A DNA stretch of 5,134 bases from Deltaproteobacteria bacterium (GTDB lineage: Bacteria; Desulfobacterota; GWC2-55-46): the NCBI GenBank assembly GCA_016182705.1, contig JACPGA010000237.1, positions 1 through 5,134 on the forward strand, given 5' to 3'. Shown piece by piece: positions 1 through 5,134 of this stretch. Each line of letters begins with the position of its first letter. Positions within the stretch are counted from its first letter, which is position 1. The position numbers and the translations under genes were made by a program. Below the pieces are notes generated by a model. It was not told the origin of the DNA and searched no databases. It saw nothing but the letters and a program-made list of their open reading frames with translations.

Positions 1-566
1 GCGTCTTCCTTCTGTGCCAGCGCGGCCGCCTCTGTTTTTGCTTTTTCAACCTTCTGCGGAGCCGGAGCCACGACCATACTCATCGTGCGGCCTTCGAGCT
101 TGGGGTTGGCCTCTATGGTGGCCACGTCCTTGAGCTCTTCCGCGACTCGCTTGAGCATGCCCATTCCAAGTGAGGTATGGGTTATCTCGCGGCCCTTGAA
201 GATTATCGTTACCTTAACCTTATCGCCTTCTTCGAGAAACTTCTTTATATTGCGCAGCTTGAACTGGAAGTCGTGTTCCTCAGTCTTGCCGCGCAGCTTC
301 ATCTCTTTAAGACTGATTACGGTCTGCTTTTTCTTGGCCTCTTTGGCCTTCTTGCTGAGCTGGTACTTGTACTTGCCGTAGTCCATTATGCGGCATACCG
401 GCGGGGCGGCAGTAGGGGCTATCTCGACGAGGTCGAGCCCGGCTGTTTCCGCCGCGGCCAATGCGTCCTTTGTGGCCAGAACGCCCATCTGATTGCCATC
501 AGCGTCAATGACCCTGACCTGCGGCACCCTTATCATCCGGTTTATTCTTACAGTATCCTTAGCTAT
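1..566 (-). CDS. infC: Translation initiation factor IF-3, partial (C-terminus beyond left edge)
   Basis: IF-3 binds the 30S ribosomal subunit, prevents premature 50S joining and checks start-codon and initiator-tRNA pairing. The frame is open from 566 to the window edge (188 codons seen). The N-terminal domain starts AKDTVRINRMIRVPQVRVID. The family signature PPVCRIMDYGKYKY is at residues 55-68, followed by a Lys-rich linker (about 72-81). The C-terminal domain has KEMKLR, FLEEGD, KGRE and LEGRTMSMVVAPAP. I place the start at ATA (564-566): the typical IF-3 N-terminus begins there, and an SD-like AGGGGGTGA lies 5 bases upstream. An in-frame GTG (573-575) is the alternative, but it lies inside the SD. 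The gene follows thrS by 28 bases and is probably cotranscribed with it. Known homologues end soon after the MVVAP segment (about 170-180 residues). This one continues into an Ala/Lys/Glu-rich tail that is still open at the edge. Identity is certain; the exact start is less so. Confidence 0.96.
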   Translation of the reverse strand, partial: MAKDTVRINRMIRVPQVRVIDADGNQMGVLATKDALAAAETAGLDLVEIAPTAAPPVCRIMDYGKYKYQLSKKAKEAKKKQTVISLKEMKLRGKTEEHDFQFKLRNIKKFLEEGDKVKVTIIFKGREITHTSLGMGMLKRVAEELKDVATIEANPKLEGRTMSMVVAPAPQKVEKAKTEAAALAQKED

Positions 567-571
567 AAAAT

Positions 572-583
572 TCACCCCCTCCT
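572..583 (-). promoter_or_regulatory. Strong Shine-Dalgarno sequence of infC, deciding the AUA start
   Basis: The minus strand reads AGGAGGGGGTGA. It combines AGGAGG with GGGTGA, together close to the full anti-SD complement AGGAGGTGA. If the GGGGGTGA half pairs with 16S rRNA, the spacer to ATA at 566 is ATTTT (5 bases), which is normal. For the GTG at 573-575 the spacer would be only 2 bases after AGGAGG. The site therefore favours ATA as the initiator. This is an inference from spacing. Confidence 0.7.
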
Positions 584-594
584 GATTACGGCGC

Positions 595-2520
595 CTAGTT
601 CGTCTGGACGCCAGGCCGGTTTTCGGCCTTTATTACTGCGAGGAACTCGTCGACCGTCATAACAGGCAATGTAGCCCCGCCCCTCAATCTTGGGGCGACC
701 TGCCCTGTTTCGGTTTCCTTGTCGCCTATGACGAGCTGATACGGTATCTTCTGAAGCTGGGATTCGCGTATCTTGAAGCCCAGCTTCTCGTTCCTGATGT
801 CAAGCTCGGCCCTTATGCCCTCGGCCCGAAGCCTCCTGTATACTTCTTTCGCGTACTCGTCGTTCCTCTCGGTGACGGTAAGCACAACGGCCTGCACAGG
901 CGCGAGCCAGACCGGGAAAGCCCCGGCGTAATGCTCGACCAAGCAGCCGAAGAACCGCTCCAGGGAGCCCATGAGCGCCCTGTGTATCATTATGGGACGG
1001 CTTTCGCCGCCGTTCTCATCCCTGTATGTTACGTCGAAACGCTCGGGCAGGTTGAAGTCGACCTGTATGGTCGAGCACTGCCAGCTCCTGCCGATTACGT
1101 CTTTTATCTTTATGTCTATCTTCGGGCCGTAGAAGACGCCCTCGCCCGGGTCTATGCTGTACTTCAAGCCCTGCGATTCAAGCGCGCCCTTCAGAGCCGC
1201 TTCAGCTTTTGCCCAATTCTCAAGGTCGCCGACATACTTTTCCGGCCTGGTGCTTAAGTATATATCAAAATCATTGAATCCAAAAGAATTTAATATGAAA
1301 ACGACAAACTTCAGGACTCCCTTTATCTCCTCTTCAAGCTGTGATGGGGTCGTGAATATGTGCGCGTCGTCCTGGGTGAAGCCCCTGACCCTCAACAGGC
1401 CGTGGAGCGCGCCCGAGCGTTCATACCTGTAGACGGTTCCCAGCTCGGCGTACCTTATGGGCAGGTCCCTGTAGCTCTTGAGGCCGGTCTTGTATATCTG
1501 TATGTGGAACGGGCAGTTCATCGGCTTTACGATGTAATCCTGCCCTTCAACGTCCATAGGAGAGTAAAGGTTCTCCCTGTAAAAGTCCCAGTGGCCGCTC
1601 GTCTTCCAGAGGTCGAGGTTGGCTACATGGGGCGTGTACACAATCGAATAATCGCTTTTGGCGTGCTCGGCCTTCCAGAAATTCTCTATTATTCCCCTGA
1701 CTGTCGCGCCCTTCGGGTGCCAGAGAACAAGGCCGGAGCCGATGTTCTCGCTCGTGGAGAAAAGGTCAAGCTCGCGCCCGAGCTTCCTGTGGTCCCTTCT
1801 CTTGGCTTCCTCTATCCTGTCAAGATAGGCCTTGAGCTCGTCCTTTGAAAAGAAGGCCGTGCCGTAGACCCTCTGGAGCATCTTGTTCTTCTCGTCGCCG
1901 CGCCAGTACGCGCCCGCGGTCCCGGTCAGTTTGAAAGCCTTTATCCAGCCGGTGGAAGGAAGATGAGGCCCGCGGCAGAGGTCAACGAAGCCGGACTGCC
2001 TGTAGACGCTTACGGCAGGAGCGTCCAGCTCGGAGATTATCTCTTCCTTGTAGCCCTCGCCCATTCCCCTGAAAAGCTCAAGGGCCTTGTCCTTCGGGAG
2101 ATCTTCCCTCTTGAACGGGTGATCAGCCTTTATTATCTCCTTCATCCTGGCCTCTATCTTTTCGAGGTCTTCAGGGGTGAAGGGCGTTGTCACATCGAAA
2201 TCGTAGTAGAAGCCGTCTTCTATGGCCGGGCCAATGGCCACCTTGACGCCGGAATAGAGGGACTGCACTGCCTCGGCCAACACATGGGCCGTTGAATGCC
2301 TCAGTACCTCAAGCCCTTCAACGGTATCGATGGTCACGGCCTCGATTTTTTTCGGGCCGGAGTCGCCAAGCGCGCTCCCGAGGTCTTTTAATACGCCGTC
2401 GACCTTCACGGCAACAGACTTCTTTAAAAGATCCCTGTTGTGGGCCTTCAAGACCTCGAAGAAGGAGCTTCCCTCTTTGAAATCCCCTTCATCTCCGGTC
2501 GGATAGATTACCTTTGTCAT
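595..2520 (-). CDS. thrS: Threonyl-tRNA synthetase (ThrRS)
   Basis: Cytoplasmic class IIa synthetase that charges tRNA-Thr with threonine using ATP and hydrolyses mischarged Ser-tRNA-Thr. At 641 residues it is full length (E. coli is 642). Domains in order: TGS domain (about 1-62); editing domain with HSTAH (H75, H79) and CRGPH (C182, H186); catalytic core with zinc ligands C336 (PMNCPFH), H387 (DDAHIF) and H513 (MIHRALMGS); motif 2 YRYERSG with R365; motif 3 ending GSLERFFG with R522; and the anticodon-binding domain from about 538 (LAPVQAVVLTVT). Key residues sit at E. coli numbering plus two, so the enzyme should be active and able to edit. The ATG at 2520 is the only reasonable start: an in-frame TAA lies a short way upstream and no ATG, GTG or TTG lies between. 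The SD is poor, an AGGG about 15 bases upstream. It is the first protein gene of a thrS-infC unit. A leader with small hairpins precedes it, so translational control is possible but not shown. Confidence 0.99.
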   Translation of the reverse strand: MTKVIYPTGDEGDFKEGSSFFEVLKAHNRDLLKKSVAVKVDGVLKDLGSALGDSGPKKIEAVTIDTVEGLEVLRHSTAHVLAEAVQSLYSGVKVAIGPAIEDGFYYDFDVTTPFTPEDLEKIEARMKEIIKADHPFKREDLPKDKALELFRGMGEGYKEEIISELDAPAVSVYRQSGFVDLCRGPHLPSTGWIKAFKLTGTAGAYWRGDEKNKMLQRVYGTAFFSKDELKAYLDRIEEAKRRDHRKLGRELDLFSTSENIGSGLVLWHPKGATVRGIIENFWKAEHAKSDYSIVYTPHVANLDLWKTSGHWDFYRENLYSPMDVEGQDYIVKPMNCPFHIQIYKTGLKSYRDLPIRYAELGTVYRYERSGALHGLLRVRGFTQDDAHIFTTPSQLEEEIKGVLKFVVFILNSFGFNDFDIYLSTRPEKYVGDLENWAKAEAALKGALESQGLKYSIDPGEGVFYGPKIDIKIKDVIGRSWQCSTIQVDFNLPERFDVTYRDENGGESRPIMIHRALMGSLERFFGCLVEHYAGAFPVWLAPVQAVVLTVTERNDEYAKEVYRRLRAEGIRAELDIRNEKLGFKIRESQLQKIPYQLVIGDKETETGQVAPRLRGGATLPVMTVDEFLAVIKAENRPGVQTN

Positions 2521-2560
2521 CTGATTGCTAACTGGCCCTTTTGCCTTTTAATTGACTGGC

Positions 2561-2650
2561 GGCTCTTTATTAACCTGAGCGAGCCATTTTCAGACGGCAA
2601 TTTCAAATTACATGTGCCTGAAAACTTGCAGGCTGATCGGCCTCTCGGCC
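2561..2650 (-). promoter_or_regulatory. Possible structured thrS leader (three small hairpins)
   Basis: Between the tRNA-Val terminator and the thrS ATG the minus strand can form three separate stems. They are GGCC with a GAGA loop (2639-2650), GCCTG/CAGGC with an 8-base loop (2616-2633), and GGCTC/GAGCC with a 15-base loop (2561-2585). In E. coli, thrS is repressed by ThrRS binding a tRNA-like operator in the leader, so a structured leader here could act similarly. The loops do not clearly mimic a tRNA-Thr anticodon loop: GGU occurs in the third loop but without a preceding U33 equivalent. I see no T-box sequence. Short stems of this kind also arise by chance. I found no convincing thrS promoter in 2521-2666. 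Confidence 0.25.
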
Positions 2651-2666
2651 CCGGTTTCCTTAAATC

Positions 2667-2724
2667 AAAAAGGCATCACCCACCACGCAGATGTCCATCG
2701 GACCAGCCTGCGGTGGATGATACC
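2667..2724 (-). terminator. Intrinsic terminator downstream of tRNA-Val
   Basis: On the minus strand GGTATCAT pairs with GTGATGCC (two G-U pairs), then CCACC with GGTGG. After a two-base bulge GCAG pairs with CTGC, and a GTCC/GGAC mini-hairpin with a three-base loop sits at the tip. The outer stem is directly followed by TTTTT (2667-2671). Stem plus U-tract is the classic Rho-independent form. It begins 12 bases after the encoded CCA of the tRNA and lies about 146 bases before thrS. It should therefore end the tRNA transcript and separate it from thrS, unless readthrough is regulated. Confidence 0.85.
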
Positions 2725-2736
2725 TTCTATTAGATA

Positions 2737-2811
2737 TGGTAGGCACGGGCGGTTTCGAACCGCCGACCTCTACAGTGTCAATGTAGCGCTCTACCCCTGA
2801 GCTACGCGCCT
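2737..2811 (-). tRNA. tRNA-Val (anticodon GAC)
   Basis: A complete 75-base cloverleaf including encoded CCA. The acceptor stem AGGCGCG pairs with CGTGCCT (one G-U pair). The D stem is GCTC/GAGC with loop AGGGGTA. The anticodon stem CTACA/TGTAG encloses loop TTGACAC, giving anticodon GAC at 2777-2779, which reads GUC and GUU valine codons. The variable region is AGGTC, with C48 available to pair with G15. The T arm is GGCGG/CCGCC with loop TTCGAAA. The discriminator is A, followed by CCA. A near-perfect promoter lies upstream and an intrinsic terminator downstream, so it is probably a single-gene transcription unit ahead of thrS. A 74-residue reading frame across it is a chance frame. Confidence 0.97.
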
Positions 2812-2876
2812 GAAGAACATCGGGTTTAAAGCCTTTTGGGCCTGAGGCAGCAAAGCGCCCCATTCCCGAACAAAGC

Positions 2877-2905
2877 CGCTTCACAGAAAACTTTTTTCAG
2901 AAGCG
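2877..2905 (-). repeat. Imperfect inverted repeat in the tRNA-Val 5' leader
   Basis: CGCTTC (2877-2882) and GAAGCG (2900-2905) form a 6-bp outer stem. Inside it, GAAAA and TTTTC can pair around a short loop with small asymmetric bulges. It falls about 10 bases after the predicted tRNA transcription start, in the leader that RNase P would remove. Its role is unknown. It has no following U-tract on the minus strand, so it is not an intrinsic terminator. Confidence 0.5.
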
Positions 2906-2920
2906 AACTTAGAACCTGTA

Positions 2921-2949
2921 TATATAAACATTTTTATATTTTTTGTCAA
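2921..2949 (-). promoter_or_regulatory. Sigma-70 promoter for tRNA-Val
   Basis: The minus strand carries a perfect -35 TTGACA (2944-2949), a 17-base spacer and -10 TATATA (2921-2926), five of six to consensus. The sequence upstream of the -35 (about 2950-2975) is A/T-rich with A- and T-runs, like an UP element, as is common at stable-RNA promoters. Transcription should start near 2915, giving about 100 bases of 5' leader before the tRNA at 2811. No GC-rich discriminator of the kind tied to stringent control is obvious. Confidence 0.85.
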
Positions 2950-3130
2950 GATTAAGATACGTTTTTCTTAAAATTACGCCAAAGTGACAGCCAAGACTTA
3001 TATTTTAGCAAATCAGCCAACCCAAATAAACCTTTTAATGAGCAAAAACGCCCCTGAAAGTGTTTTTTCATCCTCTCATGGTCTTTTTTTACCCTTGAAA
3101 AAGGCTAAGAAAAACAATTAAACTCCTGAC

Positions 3131-4705
3131 ATGATAAAAAACCGCCTTCAATGGGCCATACTCGCCGCCATCGTCGCGGCCTCGTTTGTCCTGCGCCTTC
3201 AGGTAATGGATATCCCGTTTGAGCGTGACGAGGGCGAGTACGCCTACGCGGCCCAGCTCATGCTGGACGGCGTGCCTCCGTTTAAAGAAGCGTACAATAT
3301 GAAGTTCCCGGGCATCTACGCCGCCTACGCCGCGATACTTTTCCTTTTCGGCCAGACCCACTGGGGAGTCCATCTGGCCCTGGCCTGCGTCAACTCAGCA
3401 ACCATTATCCTTGTGTTCCTCATAGGCAGAAGGCTCTTTGACCCGATTGCAGCTCTGGCGGCGGCGTTGATGTTCGCAATGCTCTCTTTCCTGCCGAGCG
3501 TGCAGGGCATAATGGCCAACTCAGAGCATTTCGTGCTTTTGGTAGCGCTCGCTGGAGTATTGGTATTAATGAAGGCCCGTGACAACGGTAGCCTTCCCAT
3601 GCTTTTCCTGGGCGGCCTTTTCCTTGGCGCGGGATACACGATAAAGCAGCACGGGGCGGCCTTCATCCTTTTCGGCTACTTCCTTCTTGCCCTCGAGTTG
3701 CGGAGTAGCGGGCTGAAAAAGACCATAACCAGGGTTGCCGTCTTCACGCTGGGGGCCGCAGTTCCGTTCCTGACGATGTGCGTGGCCCTTTACCTCTCGG
3801 GCGTTTTCAGCGAGTTCTGGTTCTGGACATTCACCTACGCAAGGGAATATGTCTCGGTCACGACTTTTTCAACCGGCTTGTCCCGCCTCAGGTTTGAAGC
3901 CATGAACATCTTTTTCTCTTCCCCGCTCCTGTGGATATTCTGCGGCGCCGGGCTCCTCGCGCCGTTATGGAATAAAGAGGCCAGAAAGGCATGGCCCTTC
4001 ATCATGGGCCTTCTGGCCTTTTCTGCCCTTGCCGTTGTCCCCGGCTTTTTCTTCAGGCCGCATTATTTCATCTATATGCTTCCGGCCGCCTCATTTCTTT
4101 TCGCCGCAGCGACAACCGCTCTGCCGGTATTCTTCGGAAAAAGAAAAGAGGCAATGGCAACGGCTCTTCTTAGCGCCGCCCTTTTCGCCAGCTTTGTCTA
4201 CACGCAACGCGGAGCGCTTGTTTCAACGCCTGAGGCCCTCTCAAGGAATATGTACGGCTACAACCCTTTCCCCGAAGCCCTCGTCATCTCGGAATACATT
4301 TCCAGGAACACCGCACCTGATGAAAAAATAGCGGTCCTCGGCTCAGAGCCTGAGATCTACTTCTACTCCAGGCGGCGCTCAGCCACGGGCTTCATCTATA
4401 CCTACCCTCTGATGGAACGACAACAGTTCGCGATAGACATGCAAAAGAAGATGCTCGATGAAATAAGGCGGGCCGATCCATCGCTTCTCGTGTTCGTGGA
4501 CATCAAGTTCTCATGGGGCGCTAACGAAGACTCTTCAACCGCGATATTCGACTGGCTGCGGGACTTCGTGGCTGAAAGATACACATTGACGGGAATGGTG
4601 GACATCAAAGCGGCCGAAGACAGGAAATACTCCTGGGGCAAGGATATTGAAAACGCCCCTGCTCCGGAACCCGGCTATGGGATATACATCTACAGGAAGA
4701 ACTGA
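3131..4705 (+). CDS. Multi-pass membrane glycosyltransferase, GT-C fold (PMT_2 / GT39-like)
   Basis: A 524-residue integral inner-membrane protein, probably transferring a sugar from a polyprenyl-phosphate donor to an acceptor on the periplasmic side. After a first membrane segment (about 9-25) comes ERDEGEYAYAAQ (31-42). Its D33-E34 matches the acidic first-loop motif of GT-C enzymes such as protein mannosyltransferases and ArnT, where it is part of the active site. Roughly nine to eleven hydrophobic segments follow to about residue 357. They include RPHYFIYMLPAA (309-320), comparable to the Arg-Tyr-Pro segment common in this family. Residues about 380-524 are hydrophilic and probably form a periplasmic domain. 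The acceptor and sugar cannot be told from sequence. The ATG at 3131 gives a normal N-terminus, but no SD is visible just upstream. It is divergent from tRNA-Val and convergent with another probable GT-C gene 11 bases away. It could act in lipid, glycan or protein glycosylation. Confidence 0.88.
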   Translation: MIKNRLQWAILAAIVAASFVLRLQVMDIPFERDEGEYAYAAQLMLDGVPPFKEAYNMKFPGIYAAYAAILFLFGQTHWGVHLALACVNSATIILVFLIGRRLFDPIAALAAALMFAMLSFLPSVQGIMANSEHFVLLVALAGVLVLMKARDNGSLPMLFLGGLFLGAGYTIKQHGAAFILFGYFLLALELRSSGLKKTITRVAVFTLGAAVPFLTMCVALYLSGVFSEFWFWTFTYAREYVSVTTFSTGLSRLRFEAMNIFFSSPLLWIFCGAGLLAPLWNKEARKAWPFIMGLLAFSALAVVPGFFFRPHYFIYMLPAASFLFAAATTALPVFFGKRKEAMATALLSAALFASFVYTQRGALVSTPEALSRNMYGYNPFPEALVISEYISRNTAPDEKIAVLGSEPEIYFYSRRRSATGFIYTYPLMERQQFAIDMQKKMLDEIRRADPSLLVFVDIKFSWGANEDSSTAIFDWLRDFVAERYTLTGMVDIKAAEDRKYSWGKDIENAPAPEPGYGIYIYRKN

Positions 4706-4716
4706 CAGCAGCCTGC

Positions 4717-5134
4717 CTATAATCCTCCGAATAAAGGGAAAATCAAATCTATCGCGTAAAGAGCCGTGCTCTTTATGCCTGCGGCAGCCTCAAGGGCTAC
4801 CGCTATAGCCGAGATTACCAGCAAAGCTCCGTAGAGCCCTCTTGCGTTTGATCCTTCCCTGAACCTCTTTAAAACCAGCGGTACTGACATGGAGAAGAGC
4901 AATATCGCCGGAGGCGCCGCCAGAATCACGTAGCGCAGCACCTTTGAATAACCCTCAGCCCCGAGCACGACATGAAAGGCAATGACCGTCGCTATCCACA
5001 GAATAAAGGCGGCCCCCAGCCCCCTCGCCTTTCTGTCATTCAGCGTGACAATGTAAAGGATGAGCGCAGGCACGATTGACCACATTACCTTCGGGAGGAG
5101 CGTAAGATATATCCACGGCGACCTTACGCCAGTA
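4717..5134 (-). CDS. Probable GT-C (PMT_2-like) membrane glycosyltransferase, partial (N-terminus beyond right edge)
   Basis: The frame ends at TAG (4717-4719) and is open to the right edge, giving 138 visible residues. An ATG at 5085 is internal, because the frame continues upstream with TGVRSPWIYLTLLPKV, so the protein is longer. It is very hydrophobic, with about four membrane segments. A segment like SPWIYLTLLPKVMW before a hydrophobic stretch, then RYVILAAPPAILLF (R-Y followed by P-P, codons from 4935), resembles the C-terminal membrane part of PMT_2 / ArnT-like glycosyltransferases. Charged loops (NDRKAR, LKRFREGSNAR) separate the segments. It has no C-terminal soluble domain, unlike its convergent neighbour. 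The catalytic first loop is outside the window, so the assignment rests on weak C-terminal similarity. Another type of polytopic membrane protein is possible. Confidence 0.65.
   Translation of the reverse strand, partial: TGVRSPWIYLTLLPKVMWSIVPALILYIVTLNDRKARGLGAAFILWIATVIAFHVVLGAEGYSKVLRYVILAAPPAILLFSMSVPLVLKRFREGSNARGLYGALLVISAIAVALEAAAGIKSTALYAIDLIFPLFGGL
4754..4778. repeat. Strong inverted repeat near the convergent gene junction
   Basis: GCGTAAAGAGC and GCTCTTTATGC form an 11-bp stem (10 Watson-Crick pairs and one G-T pair) with a CGT loop. It lies 49 bases past the stop of the plus-strand gene and inside the last codons of the minus-strand gene (the KSTALYA region). No run of T follows on the plus strand. 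On the minus strand the sequence after the stem is T-rich but interrupted. It could help end or stabilise the plus-strand transcript, since only 11 bases separate the two genes. Function is inferred only from position. Confidence 0.55.

Larger units (their letters stand above)
2812..3130. other. AT-rich divergent intergenic region
   Basis: This 319-base stretch separates the minus-strand tRNA-Val from the plus-strand glycosyltransferase gene. It holds the tRNA promoter and leader, described separately. The remainder (about 2950-3130) is visibly richer in A and T than the flanking genes and has several T- and A-runs. It must contain the plus-strand promoter, but I see only weak candidates: TATATT at 2999-3004 with a poor -35, and TAAAAT at 2969-2974. 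I recognise no further RNA gene, small protein gene or mobile remnant in it. Confidence 0.7.

Noticed and set aside
177..662. 161-residue plus-strand frame opposite infC and the thrS end
   Set aside because: It is antisense to the strongly conserved IF-3 sequence and its composition has no recognisable family features, so it is a shadow frame.
1360..1848. 162-residue plus-strand reading frame opposite thrS
   Set aside because: It is antisense to conserved ThrRS codons. Long antisense frames are common in genes of this base composition, and no SD or recognisable domain is seen.
2667..2724. T-box riboswitch upstream of thrS
   Set aside because: The region has a terminator hairpin but no T-box consensus, no specifier stem and no competing antiterminator that I can see. 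It is also directly downstream of a tRNA gene that needs a terminator.
2660..2884. 74-residue minus-strand reading frame
   Set aside because: It runs through the terminator, the whole tRNA-Val gene and its leader, and has no protein-like features. It is a chance frame.
2943..3004. Plus-strand promoter for the glycosyltransferase gene
   Set aside because: TTGTCA (2943-2948) has no -10 at 16-18 bases, and TATATT (2999-3004) and TAAAAT (2969-2974) have poor -35 partners. None is good enough to report as a feature.
3088..3115. CCTTGAAAAAGG hairpin as a terminator
   Set aside because: The stem is only 4 bp and is followed by A-rich rather than T-rich sequence on both strands. No gene ends here.

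Overview
The window looks like an ordinary chromosomal stretch of a Gram-negative-type bacterium with moderately GC-rich genes and AT-rich promoter DNA. The order tRNA-Val, thrS, infC on one strand is a conserved translation cluster, in which rpmI and rplT usually follow infC beyond the left edge. As far as I recall, a tRNA-Val directly upstream of thrS is found in deltaproteobacteria such as Geobacter. A deltaproteobacterial (Desulfobacterota-like) or similar source is therefore a reasonable but unproven guess.

Minus strand, 1-2949: a near-consensus sigma-70 promoter (2921-2949) drives a complete tRNA-Val(GAC) gene (2737-2811) with encoded CCA. A strong intrinsic terminator (2667-2724) follows at once. 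After a leader of about 146 bases containing three small hairpins comes thrS (595-2520), a full-length threonyl-tRNA synthetase with all editing, zinc and class II residues in place. Only 28 bases later comes infC (translation initiation factor IF-3), cut by the left edge. infC appears to start at the rare codon AUA behind a very strong Shine-Dalgarno sequence, which fits the known IF-3 autoregulation through poor start codons.

Plus strand, 3131-4705: a complete multi-pass membrane protein of the GT-C / PMT_2 (GT39-like) glycosyltransferase type, with the first-loop DE motif and a C-terminal soluble domain. It is divergent from the tRNA across an AT-rich 319-base intergenic region. It converges, with only 11 bases between stop codons, on a second membrane protein (4717 to beyond 5134, minus strand) that looks like the C-terminal part of another GT-C enzyme. 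The two suggest an envelope glycan or lipid glycosylation locus next to the translation cluster.

I found no mobile element, CRISPR array, defence system or clearly new system. The points most worth checking are the AUA start of infC, the structured region between tRNA-Val and thrS, and the hairpin at the convergent gene junction.
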